Part shown: positions 1 through 45,300 of the stretch, piece after piece | How positions within the stretch are numbered: position 1 is the first letter of the stretch | How the letters are laid out: every line of letters starts with the position of its first letter | Assembly (NCBI RefSeq): GCF_964340395.1 | Contig: NC_135550.1 | Span: forward strand, 19,403,176-19,467,175 | From: Glandiceps talaboti | Lineage: Eukaryota; Hemichordata; Enteropneusta; Spengelidae | Reading direction: 5' to 3' | DNA length: 64,000 nt | Notes under the pieces: model-generated | What the model saw: only the letters and a program-made list of their open reading frames with translations | What the model was told of the DNA's origin: nothing | Database searches by the model: none | Position numbers and translations under genes: made by a program

Positions 1-2345
1 AAGTTTGTAGTCTGGCAGTTTATCAACATCCACATACACACACATCTGCACATACATATATACATACAGACAGACAGATCCAGATGCTGAAAGTACTACT
101 AAACCTCCCAGCTGTGCAGTTGTGCTAAAAACAAATGTGTTCTAATATAAAGATGAACAAGAACTGATCATACCTATGACTTCACCTGACAAAATAAGAC
201 ATATCTGATGTAATATTCAATTACAACGTGCCCATTGATCAGAATTTACCTGTGGCAATTCAGGGCTTTTCAAATACAGTCGAAGCACCTCTATTTGTGC
301 TGATCTACGAAGTGTTCAAAACACAACAAATGCTACTTGCTATAGCATGTAACATAATTGTTGGTGTTTTTCACGCTTTGTTGGAGATCTCCTAATACTG
401 TATGCATTTGTTTGTCTAAATTGGCAACAAAGCCCTCATACAACCCACTAGTAGACTTGATCAACATTGTAGAGATCATGTAGAAATAACACACAAGAGT
501 AGACACAACAGTGCCACTGCAGAGATCTGACTGTTCACTATTCCGGTATTCACCACTGAGAAAACAAACTGTGTGTGGCCACAAATCAATGGCAAAAGGT
601 GCCTTTGTATTTCTTTCACCATTCCCACCATTCACAAATGGTGCTAACAAAATAAAATACAAGCAAAGTTTTACTTCAAGCTTTACCTTCCCCAAACTAA
701 TCAAATAGAGTCTTATAAAGTTGTGCCGCCTTCAAATTAATTCACAAAGTTTAGGTTAGTAGGTCTGTGTATTGAGTGGGCAGTTGGTATGATTATCAGC
801 TATTTTTTATTACATCCACGGATTTGGCTTCAGTATGAATACCAAAACCCAGACAGCATTATAAAACATTCAATATAAACTTTAACGATTTAATGCAATC
901 TTAGTGGTAATTGAAATTAATTAATTTCCCTTCTGAACTCTGTGTTATTGCTTTTTTTGAAGGTAAATCAATTCCTTTGTGTTGGCACACCACCTAGCTA
1001 GATTATCAGACTTTTTTTTCTTAAATCTTTGTTATTTCTTCACAGTTCACCTTATCTCAATATCAAACTTAATGACTTAATACAAGCTTTTTTGTATTAA
1101 ACTGAAATAAATTAATTTCGTTTCTGAACCCTGTGTTATTGCTTTTAGAGGTAGGTGAATTCCTTTGTGTTTGTGCTCCACCTTGATAGATTATCACACC
1201 TTTCTTTTGCTAATCTTTTCTATCTCTTGTATCAGTTCATTTTATCTTCACTGTTTAAAAAGCACCTAGTTATTGCATTTGGAATGTTCAATTACCATGC
1301 ACTGTTAAAAATACTAATTTCATTTCATCCCAACAACCAAGTATCCTGTAATAATTATCAAGCCATGCCTCTGGCTATGTTCCATTACCATTTACGTAAT
1401 TGTTGTAAGTAGTTTAAGTCATGGGAACAGACAAGACAATTTACGAGCCACGGACAGCATTAAAGTGAAATATTGATTTTCACTCTGTCCACTATCCCTG
1501 TAAATAACATTTAATTGTTTATGATGACTATCACGACGCTCACAAGATAATAAATAGTCCCTTTTAAAATACTTAAAAGTTAATAAAAATCCTCTCCCAT
1601 CAGATCTCCAATTAATACACTGGAACGTGTGAAGTTTCTTCTAAAGTAAACCTTTTGTAATACTGTACCTCTATATTACAAATATCTTACATAATTGATG
1701 AAGATATTGTGTATGTTGAGTGTTCTATTAGGCTTAGCATGTTAATTCGATCGGAAAATCCTAACAAAATGAGTTTTGCTTCTCTCCTTGTAGATAAGGC
1801 CGCCAATTAATGGAGAAGAATTGAGGCTTGTTAGCATTGGGATTTCCCATGTGTCATCATGATACTGTAGATAATGCTATCTGAAAAGTTTTCTCCCAAG
1901 TAAGTAAACACTGCCATTAGCAATTAATACTTTCTGATTCAGAAGGGAGGACTGGGGTGATGACAACTGTACACTTGGCCTTTTAAGCACTCAATATAGC
2001 TATGGAATGGTCTACAAAATTAATACAAAGGTTATTTACAAGTGACAGTTGGGAGTTAACTTTTATCTTAAAAGTTCACTTCATTTGCATTAAATTAGTA
2101 AGTGCTGACTCCTAAGCAAAATATTAATGGAGTATATCGACATGGGAATTCATTTCGTTATCAAATGTAAGAAGTCTAATCATATTTGCTGTCTGTGCTT
2201 ACGTTTTGTAATATGAAAGTGGGGTGACAGACATGCAAATATTCAATTATCTGCGTGAATAAGAAGTATAGTACAATACTGAGAGATGTATATATGCATA
2301 TCTACATACATCATTGAGTTCAGCTCAAGAAAACAAAAGTCTCAC
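1..2345 (-). other. KIF26 intron 4 (5' part; continues beyond window)
   Basis: No exon seen. Positions 1-75 are CA/CATA/CAGA simple sequence. A diverged direct duplication of about 150 bp lies at 882-1212 (separate entry). The 123-codon minus-strand open frame at 333-704 has no recognisable domain and no good splice context. CpG is scarce, as elsewhere in the gene body. Confidence 0.7.
882..1212. repeat. Diverged direct duplication, two copies offset about 190 bp
   Basis: Copy 1 runs from about 882 to 1021 and copy 2 from about 1067 to 1212. Shared blocks in order are an AAATTAATTAATTTC-like core, TCTGAAC.CTGTGTTATTGC, an ATTCCTTTGTGTT block, a CACC core and GATTATCA.AC followed by T-rich sequence. 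The copies differ by many substitutions and small indels, so the duplication is old. No coding potential. Confidence 0.75.
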
Positions 2346-35218
<32,873 letters not shown>

Positions 35219-35248
35219 GTTGATTGAAGGGCTGCACTCTGTCGACTC

Positions 35249-36480
35249 CTGGATGAGAAAGGGAACAATTTGTTTAACCTTTAGAAGTTACCCTAGAAAC
35301 GCTCTGATCAGATCTCCATTGTGCGATTGCCCAGAGCAGAGTTAGACGACTAGCAAAACTTACTTGCGGTAACAACTTACAGTGCCAATTTTCGCCTCTA
35401 TATGTAAATCCGATTGGGGTTGACGGTAACTAGAAACTGACTAGCTATAACATTTTCTACAAGACTACTATGGTTGTACTTGGGAAAGTCGCATCGATTG
35501 TGGTGGGCTGTAGTGCCCTAATGACGGCCGTGGCTGTTAGCCCCAGCCGGTTCGGGATTGTTGATTTCCTTTGAACTTTAAACATATGTACACTGCGAAC
35601 ATTGAAATAATAACCGCAAATATTTAATTGCGCTGTTCCGAATGTTTGGCTTCCTCCCTATGCCACAATCGCTTGATTCGTATGTACAGACAACGGAATT
35701 CTGGGAGGAAGCCTTGGAACGCACATTGAAGCCGGGATTGAAGCTCGAATGCGATACGCGGTTGTGCAAATATGAACGAACACACTTGACTCATCGTTGA
35801 AAAGATGTTTATTGTTGGTGTAAAGACGTCTAATGACAATGAACTTGATGATAATAAATGAACGTCGCCGTAAAAAGCATAACAGAACACTGTCACATAC
35901 TATAGCTTATACAATGTCTGTTAAAAGCGTTTTCCTGGGGAAGATGGCCCAAACAAAAACACCTTCATCTCCACCCCCAAATCACGCAACTTTGTGCGTG
36001 TGCGTTTGCGTTCAAACGTCATATGGTCATGGAACCCTGATCATGGAATCTAGTGGTTTCGTCATTTAGAAACATGAGTTGGCATGGTGTCGACAGCGAC
36101 AAAAGTCTGCCTATCATCAAATCACTAAAGACGACTTCACTGTCTTGAGTGAACTGCGTCGTCAGGCATTCTGTCGCCAAACAGGTGTTATATCTACCTT
36201 GTGTATGTAAGGAGTAAATAGTAAATACTGGACCATCACAGGTACGATTGTATTATAGCCTACTAGGTACGGTCCTGCTTTATGTCAATCACGCACACGC
36301 GCATTGAGAAATTGTGGCAGTCGGAGAAAGAGAGATTGGTTCGGCATTTTATTATTTTACATAATGGGAAAATTTGGCACACTGGTTGTGGCTTCTGCGT
36401 TTTGACCCGTAATGATGGTGTTTTGACCGATGTCTATCGAAGTACTTATAGTGTAGTCGAACTCGATGATGACCACTGAA
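35249..36480 (-). promoter_or_regulatory. KIF26: CpG-rich 5' region of KIF26, presumptive promoter and 5' UTR
   Basis: I count about 53 CpG in 35461-36600, some five times the gene-body density. On the minus strand an acceptor-like tract (CCCTTTCTCATCCAG) ends at 35249, and donors GCAA|GTAAGT (at 35363) and CACT|GTAAGT (at 35380) lie just upstream, so a non-coding exon ending at 35364 or 35381 joined to 35248 through a 115- or 132-bp intron is possible. No convincing TATA box could be tied to a start site. Short open frames here lack domain character. Confidence 0.5.
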
Positions 36481-36889
36481 TGTAATCTTTAGACTAAGTC
36501 CAGCCTCCCCGTCAGAGAACAAATAAGCTTACACAAGAATAAATGGTTTGTAGAGCCTGGAATGCAAAGTGGCCCATCAAAGTGACAATTAGCGAAATAC
36601 TTTCTCAGGTTGTGCCCAGTTAACACACTTTTGCTATTTTCTCACCTCTGGATTTCTTTGATATCGACCGACTATCATTTGACGGAGCGTTTACTAGACA
36701 ATGCAAACATATAATGATTGTCTTAATGGTAACCTCAGTATCAATATGCATCATTCTGAAGGTAAAAAACATTTTATTTTCCTCATAGTCTGGTACCATA
36801 TACATTTTAAAACATTGCGGCCTTTCCATATCTTTTACATGAGTTGCCACAAGCTATATATGTATATACTTCTATTTATAGGACTTCAT

Positions 36890-36925
36890 TATTCAATTCA
36901 ATTCAATTCTGTACAATTCAATTCA
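36890..36925. repeat. (ATTCA)n pentanucleotide repeat
   Basis: Four tandem copies, a short interruption (CTGTAC), then further copies. Confidence 0.9.
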
Positions 36926-37300
36926 GAAAAAATGGAATGCACAATTTTTTTTACTAAATTTATGTAAAACGTACGTATTGTGTCAGAGTCGACTCGTATA
37001 CTTCGCGAAAGTGAAGTGGGTTGAAATCGTGCACTGTCAAAAAAAGTAACCTTCAATTTTGAACTAAAGATCTCTTTGTTCGTATTATTGTCATTGAGGC
37101 TTTCCTCTCTCTCTCTCTCTTCAAAAAATAGCCAATCACATGTTTTGATCCGAGATGTAAGGACTCTTAACAGATCGTATCACTAAAGATAGCGAGTGTT
37201 TCGTCGATATATCTTGGCATAGAATAGGCAGACATTGACGAAACTAAACACTGTGTGCATTTCGTGACGTCTTCCAACAACTGGAAAGTGTTCATAATTC

Positions 37301-37303
<3 letters not shown>

Positions 37304-37345
<42 letters not shown>
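37304..37345. repeat. (TA)n microsatellite
   Basis: About 20 perfect TA dinucleotides. Confidence 0.98.
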
Positions 37346-37350
<5 letters not shown>

Positions 37351-38211
37351 AGCTCGGAAACACACGTTTCCTAATGTGGCAATTCTACACAAGTGTATAC
37401 CATCTGAATGCACCAAACATAGCATGACTGTATTTCCAAAGGTTGAATGGAGCTGGCATCGTGGCAAGGCAACTAAGGAATGAAAGAAAAGGAAGTGCTC
37501 CTGTACGGCTTATAATTAGGATGTTTCTTTCCCCGCTTTGTATGAGGGAAAAATAGATTTCCCTTTTAAGCCACAGACTTCCGTTATTGAACTCCAGCAA
37601 TGTGTATCAGAACATGTGCAAATTAAAAGAACGGTATATTAAAAGCAGTGTTATGCGAGTACATCTCTACTACAGGCCAAAAGTATATCATTCTTTTTCT
37701 GACTATACTTTAATTTTCTATTTTACGAGGTCGGAGACTATTTTAAACTATTTATTTGTAGTATTTCGAAGGAATCCGTTATTTTATTTCATGTTTACAT
37801 CATCATGTGTACGTGACTTTATTCAGGATATGTATTTCCGGGAATTTTGGGGTTATTTGGTCTGGTTTTGGAAGAGAGTTTTAATTTTAGGTGTTATGTA
37901 AGTATTTTCACTTGAGTAAAACGTTTATTTATAAAGTCAGCTTGAACAGCTCTAAGTTTTAGGACCCTCCCAGTTGAAAGGTTAGATTTGTTGTTAATAA
38001 TGTAATAATGGTGTTGTCGTGTAAAGTATTGTAGAAATTGTCTGGGTCATAAGTGATATTCAGCATGTGAATAATCGGGGGAGAGGAATGTAATCGTGTT
38101 TTCAAAATTAATGATCATGTTTTGGCTGTTTTTACCAGTCACAGGCTTTGGGGTCACAGTCACGGTCCGAAGTTTTTGTAGGTTCGATGGCAAAATCCAC
38201 TGATCCCCCAA

Positions 38212-38228
38212 CACAAACACAAACACAC

Positions 38229-38276
<48 letters not shown>
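38212..38276. repeat. (CA)n microsatellite
   Basis: ACACAA-type interruptions at the left, then about 23 pure CA dinucleotides. Confidence 0.98.
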
Positions 38277-38278
<2 letters not shown>

Positions 38279-41260
38279 GAGGAAAAATCTGCCAGTTCCC
38301 TAACTTTGACAGTGTTCCTTCTGTTGACTGCAGTGGAATAAAACAAATAGTAGATTGCATGACGACGAATATCGCATTGAGTTGAACTGTTGGACAAAGA
38401 GCTGTTAGAATGCAGGAAAATACATCATTTGTCAGTGGGAGTGACGTCGATGGTATATGTTTAAATCAAAAGTGCACGCAAGCAAGGACAGCGGTGCGTA
38501 AGGCCTTACGGAAATCTGTTATTTTAGCAGTTTAATGTAGTTACCCTACCCACCACTGCTCTATAAATGGAGTGGTACAGTACTCAGAAAAATATATTGT
38601 TTTAATAAATATTTTTTTAAAGTTTTAAAAAAAAATATTTTTGTTTGAATTTCAGTTTTATCGAAAAAATCCTGGGTAGATAAAATAACTGTTACAACAA
38701 CAAACAAACAAATCTCCGTTAATCTAAAAAAATCTGTTTGAATAAAGTAATATTAATAAAATATGATATAATAAATAATGAAATAAAAGTGGATTCTTAT
38801 GAAATACGAAAAATAAATGGTTAGAAAATAATCTGTAGTATCACGAAAACAAAAAAGACAACAAGGATCAAATAATGTTTATCGCCTGTATGGCTTGGCA
38901 TGCATCACCACCAGTATGAAAGAAGTGAGAATGCACTCGGTGACAAGAATGTTATATTAAGATAAAGGTGTTTGCTCTTTTGATCAACACGTTAACAAAG
39001 GTTGCTATAGTATTAATAAACTGGTTGCTTTTCCTTTCGAGTAATACATACATTATACAAGTGTCCCCAGTGTTAACGTCGACAACATTTAATAGTCCAC
39101 ACACCGTTGTAGATATTGTCTGATATCGATAGTCTCATTGAAATGTCGGGACAACGATTTCGATGGACGACGTCCCTTGGAACTCACTCGGCCTGGTTCT
39201 ACATGTGCTCACAGGAAACACTAAACGTTATTGTTTATTTACTTTTAAACTGTTGTGGTCTCAGAAGAAATATGCGACGTGGTTGACGAAGCCGAACGGT
39301 GAAGCTTCAAACTGTTACAACGAATGCCGGCAGATTTGGACAGTCGTGAAAAAAATATATCATGCAGACTAAAAGTACCGAATTGTAAAAGTATACATTT
39401 ATGAATCTATCGCTATCGCTATACCGATGACATAAACGACAACACAGCACGTTCGGAAGACATCTTTTCTAAATTATACCAATCTCAATCAACAATTAAT
39501 TTCTACATGATCGTCGTTACATTATCTTAGCCGTTTCGTCTCTCCTAAAATATATAAATTTTCCACTACATAGTTATACATGATGGATGGACTTCCCATA
39601 TATATTTACTCTTAATTTGATATGTAAGTTGAATGCAAAACTCAACAAAAGTCGGTCTCCCTAACCTATTCTATGTTGCCAGGTATACTTCAAATCCAGG
39701 CCATGTTCACTCAGTCGTGAAACATCAAACGTTGTACAACGTTGTGTTTCTGACACGCAATCAATAATCATTACAAGGGTACACCACAGACAACGAAGGT
39801 GTGAGTAGAGTTTAAGTCAATATTACATCTTATGACACAAATATATCACTTTTTACCATTTCAGTTGGATATACGGCGTGAAATACAATACAGTAAAAAT
39901 GGCAGTTATTTCTACCATTCATCCCCGATGACAGAAAAAACGTAATATTCCTTTGTTTGACTGTGTACATATATTAGATCAATCAACCTATCATGTCCAC
40001 ACCTTTTACTAGCCAAAGTAATTGGATGTGCCTCTCTGAAATAAAACCACATTTCTACGTGTTCTATTCTTTCTTTTTTTTCAACCATTGCCCTCGAAGG
40101 ATGTGATTTATAAAGCCGCATCGAACAATACGCCGACTGTTAAGTATGTACAGACATTCAAAGTATTCGTGTTATTTTCATACAAACCTACCCATACTGA
40201 TAATTGATAAATTGTATACATATACCACATCGGATAGTTAAAACATACGACGAGCGTCCTTCCGTTCTGTAAATACTCACAGCATGGTAAGTGGACATAA
40301 TTCCATAATGCACTTGATTATATTTAGACTAGCCATATATCGTTCACAACAAGGGTCCACAACTCGTGCTGTTTCCAACATGCGCCAATTACTAAGGTCA
40401 GGGGTTAACGAGCGACTATGTAAAGTTACACAGCGATACAGAGAAATCGGTGTAATTTAGAACTGGCTACTTACCCAGGCTGCGCGATCCTGGCAGCACA
40501 CAGGCAGTCCCGAAGTCAAATGCTACAAAATCTAAGAAATCTGGTGTTCTCAATCGTGTACAACCACGGCTGGATTCGGACACACCTCTCCCTCCTTACA
40601 AAGGCACTTATTGAAAACGATTTTTGTCAGCCTTTTCGTAGTTTGCTATGATCACTTTTTATGCTCATAATGTAAAGCCAAGAAATTGTTCGTGATTACC
40701 AAAGGCAAAGTTTGAAGTGTAAAAAGACATCAAGTTTGTGTGCGAAGTAGTCTACCAGTCACTTTAAACAGTGTTATACGGAGCGGCTTTTGTGAGCAAC
40801 TGGTGTATTGTACCTCTTGAAACGTAATCAAGCGTAGATAATGGAAAGAGAATGACTAACGGACGCCAGCCGTCGCTGCTGCTAGGTTTATAAACAGTGA
40901 CGTTTCACAGCAATAGCACAAACTATGGTGTCCTAACTAAGTAGTATCGCGATCAGATTTAGACAGTGCTGTTTATAAAAAGAATAAGGCGTCCGTCGAA
41001 CTTCAACCTTGTCCATACCTTGTACATATCGAAACTTATTTATTTACATCATTGTATTGTTAGATTCAGTTTGCGGCCATATCACAACTTTCGTTGTATC
41101 GATGGAAACGTTACTGACTCGCGAATGTTCATTAAATATTGTGTTTTATATAATTGTAAAGAACTGTATTGTCTGTTTCATAACAACCGGATTTGTTATA
41201 AGGGAACGAACACAATTTATGACGAGGGGGGGCTGAGAAGAAATTACGATTGTGTGATAT

Positions 41261-41311
41261 CCCCCCCCCCCACACACACACACACACACACACAAACAAA
41301 CAAACACACAC
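41261..41311. repeat. C tract followed by (CA)n
   Basis: Ten C, then about ten CA, then AAAC repeats. Open frames through it are artefacts. Confidence 0.97.
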
Positions 41312-42065
41312 TCATACTGTACACCGATACGCCACAAAATGGAAACACAAGACTGGTTTCTCGTTATTTTAGGAAGGATGGGGGCGCTGTTTTGTAAGTT
41401 GTCCGCCATCGTACAACACTGGCAAAACAAATAAGTCCAGAGAAGGGATCGCCGAGAAAGAAAGAGGGTAAACCAAGGAAGTGGAATATGGTTATGCCTA
41501 TATACTTATATTACTTTTAATACCAAAGTTCGACCAATGTGACCCTGTTTGAATGTGAATGTGGGGTACATATGAAAATAAGAGCGATGTATGCAGTGAT
41601 ATAATGCATAATTAAAAGTTTGACTAGCTTTGCTATTTCTTGATTCCCCATTTGCCATGTACATTCTGTATATGTATATATTTTTAAGGTTAATTTTATT
41701 ATAAATGGTGAATAAACGTTATTGTTATTATCATCAAGTCATTACCACAAAGGAAACTATGGTATTAGTAGGAAATGCACCTCGTTCTATTTCCTATACT
41801 AAGGAATTGCTTTGTAATCTATCATACTCAAGTTGCAACCAGACTACATTCAGATAACAACAGTAAGCCATGCATTCACAACACTAGATATAAAATCTGG
41901 AACTATACCCGAGTAAATGAGTCGTTTTTCCCTTATAATTTATCTGTCGAAATTACATACATTATATATTACCTGGTCAGTGGTTACTGGGTTGTATTTA
42001 CGGTGTCGGTGTATAGTGCACTAGTAGGAGTAGTAGCCCTATTTGATATATGTTTTATACACTAT

Positions 42066-42300
42066 ATCGATGTATATAACTGCAACATGCATACACATTG
42101 CAGTATACTACATCGTTGTATATGACTGCAACATGCATCGTTTTATTTGACTGCTACATGCAGACATTTCAGTATACTACATCGTTATTTGACTGCCATA
42201 TGCATACACACTGCATTACAGTGTATATCACCGTTGTATTTGACTGCTACATACACACACAGACTGCAGTACACTACATCGGTGTATTTGACTGCCACAT

Positions 42301-42337
<37 letters not shown>
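42066..42337. repeat. ~47-bp minisatellite (about five units) running into (CA)n
   Basis: Units start with ATCG(T/A)TGTAT near 42066, 42113, 42181, 42230 and 42277, followed by TTGACTGCTACATGCAT and ACACTGCAGTA(C/T)ACTAC. The second unit is longer through an internal partial duplication. The last unit passes directly into about 19 CA dinucleotides, suggesting that the CA in each unit expanded there. Confidence 0.85.
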
Positions 42338-42339
<2 letters not shown>

Positions 42340-45300
42340 GCAGTAAACGTTATTTAAAAAATACCAGACGTGATAAAGATTTTCTACTTTCTTTCCGCTC
42401 CGTAAAAGTTAAGTTCATACTAAAGGAGAGTCACCGATGTTTTCAGGAATGCAAACTACTGGTCTTTGGCGGCACGGTGACCTCACAGTGAGAAGTTCTA
42501 GAGGTCACAGTGGCTATACGCTGCCCGGCAAATTGTCGTAAAGTTTATTATTAGACGATTACATCGTCAACGATCACACAGACGACTACTGTAAAATCCA
42601 AAACACCATTTAAATGGTATATATCTCATTACACCGTCCATTATTATATGTATTATGTTTTGTCACAGAGTGATAAGACTTACATGTGGTTACAAATTCA
42701 ACCTATGACTTACTTTTGGGGGAGATAAAATATCGTGTAGCGTTAAAGTTCTCTCGGGATGGATATTGAATGTTTGCCATAGGTTTTTTTTTAAGCAAGC
42801 GGTGATATTACTACTGCTTTCAAACGTCCCCTAAACTGGAGTCTTCATAAACTCTCCCGCGGGCTGGTAAAATAAGAAACGCCAGAACTCTTTGAACTGG
42901 AACAGTTTTAGACTAATCCCTGTTTTCTCAATATTGTAAACTTTAAGTGGTTTTTACCTTGTTTTCTGCAACGTTGTCACCTATGGATGAAATGTACATA
43001 CACAGGGAAAGTGGTGTCTGTTCAAACATCTGGTCGAGTATAACACGCCCTAGGCCCAAACTGATGTTCAGTGCTCATAATCTGTACGTCCGGAATTTTA
43101 AACACTTCTACTCAGATTGATATACAGTACATTTCGAAGGACGTTTCCACTATTATACAAATTAAGAACATAAATCACTATTTCCTTTAAAAACTCATAC
43201 ACGTTCGCCCCCTTTTCTGAAAACTGTGGCGGACAAACTGAAAGGCACTGGTACGTTACAAGCCATTATTCTCAGACGTGAAACTATATAGAATGGTCCT
43301 TTCATTGGCATAACTGGTCTTTAACTTTACCCCGCAAGGCGCTTCACGTCGTTAAAACTTCTTCTATATTTAATTTAAAAAAGAAAAAAACGCTTAAATA
43401 TAATTTGAGATTGTTTGGCGCCCTGTCCCCATCAACGTCGCTTCAATTGACCAAACGGCGACACTCCTACCAGCACTCAATATCATTTACTTGTAATTTT
43501 AACGACCTCCTGACTGCAGTATGTAAACTATACATTAGAAAATTTGTTTTGATCTCTGAACGTGTCCAAAATGTAGTTGGCAATGTTCCTTGCCTGATGG
43601 CAACACTAACACGATCACATATTTCCCACGGTGACGAAACTGTCCACCTATTATATCCAAAAAGTAGTTCTACAGCACTAAGGAAAGCGGCACGCTACGA
43701 AGCAAGGATATTGTGTTTGTCGAGGTAACTCTGAGGGAGTGACTTTTTTGTGTAATAATCCTAGCTGTAGGCGAGCTGTGCTGATCCAAGTTACTAACGC
43801 CTAGTACTAAGACATTGAATCTGTATATCAGTTACCTTTGTCAAGCTGGATCACGATGCTTCGATCGTCTCTGTGTGCATGTCTCGCCTAGTTTTGTACC
43901 GGTGCTCTTTCAGACGAACAACAGAGAATATACTTCCCTATTACGTGTAGTAAGATCCCAACATCTAGCTAGCTTTGAACTTCCTTTTGATAGAAATTGA
44001 ATGTCCTATGAATATTGATAAGACTGACTCTGCCGAATGACATTGAGACTGAGTGATTTGTCCACTTGCAGCAAATAAAAAGTCTAGCGTATTACAATGG
44101 GAGGCCATGGGATAGCTAACACTAACAGGGCCTGTAAAACTTAATTTGAGCCAGGAATACATGGTGCTGAAAAGAGGGGATGCGTAGCAAGGACAAAGTT
44201 AATGAAGCAAAAGGAGAAACTTTGAAAGTCCCCATAATGAAGAAGCACTAGACGGAATGGACCTCTTTGCCATGACAACCTTGCTTTCAGTGTCAATAAC
44301 CCACGTGTGTTAGCGGCTCGTTAAAGGAAGATACCCACTAGTAGTGAAATACTCGAGAAAAGAATGTAATATGTTTATGGTTATACTGTAAGCCCTCCTA
44401 AACTAGGAATAAATTACATGTTACCTTTCATTCGACTACCATGGTTCAAAACTAATTTTAACTACTGAGTTACAAAAACGATGCTTAATTTTACGGTCAC
44501 TAACTGTGAAAATAAATTCCCCCCTTGTGTGTTAACTTAATAACGCAACTAGAAAAGGAATGGGGTGTTACTCATTGGCATAACTGGCCCTTTTATGGTG
44601 GCGTCCTCCAACAGTATGTATGATAATGTATCATTGACTACTAACTTCAAAACGGCGATGACTAATTACTTGCGGTACGCATCACAAATTAACAAACTTT
44701 TGATCAAATTACAAATGAATTATTTCACTTTCTGATACATTTCTAAAGAATTACCAGACCATGAATACCAAGCATACACTCAGTGTAATAGTGTCTATTT
44801 CCAAACGTGATGAAATGTACAGAAAACACAGAGAATTGTCACTCGCCCAAGGACAGGATGGGTTGTGTTCTGTCATAACAAGCGCCACGGATAGAGAGAG
44901 AGAAAAAAGAGGGTATGAAAAATGAGTTCATTGTGACGTCCTTGGCTGTTACACACCAATGGAACTTTAAGATGGCTGAAACAACAAAAAAGTCACTGTA
45001 AATTTATTGATCGTAGCTACACATTAGCAACCATGCAGAAACGTCGACAGAAGTAAACATATATCTATTTTCTAAACTAACAAGGTGAAAAATCGCCTGC
45101 ATATGCCTCCAGGCGTCAGATGATAGCCGATATGTCCTCTCGTAAAGTCCATTTGTAAGACCTGTTGGCTTCTGTAAAGCACAGCATTGTGTACAGAGCA
45201 AGGAAAACACCTTTTCCGCCAGCCACCATTCTCAAACAAACTCTTAACTGTTTCACTTGTGGTCCTTGCTCCCGATACGCACCTGTGGTTCTTTTCATGT

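Larger units (their letters stand above)
36481..42000. other. Upstream non-coding DNA
   Basis: No gene recognised. It contains ATTCA repeats (36890-36925), a CT run near 37110, a TA microsatellite, two CA tracts and AT-rich stretches such as 38590-38860. Open frames such as 37587-37901 and 39163-39372 are short, with no splice-site support or recognisable domains. CpG remains frequent. Confidence 0.6.

Noticed and set aside
333-704. 123-codon minus-strand frame in intron 4, checked as the next KIF26 exon
   Set aside because: It lacks the Lys-rich and motor residues expected after ASFFAR, and has no suitable acceptor with matching phase.
42066-42337. CRISPR-like array
   Set aside because: The roughly 47-bp units are contiguous and diverged, with no constant repeat and unique spacer; this is a eukaryotic minisatellite.
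43405-43728. 107-codon plus-strand frame
   Set aside because: No recognisable motif or splice context; length is within chance for this amount of sequence.
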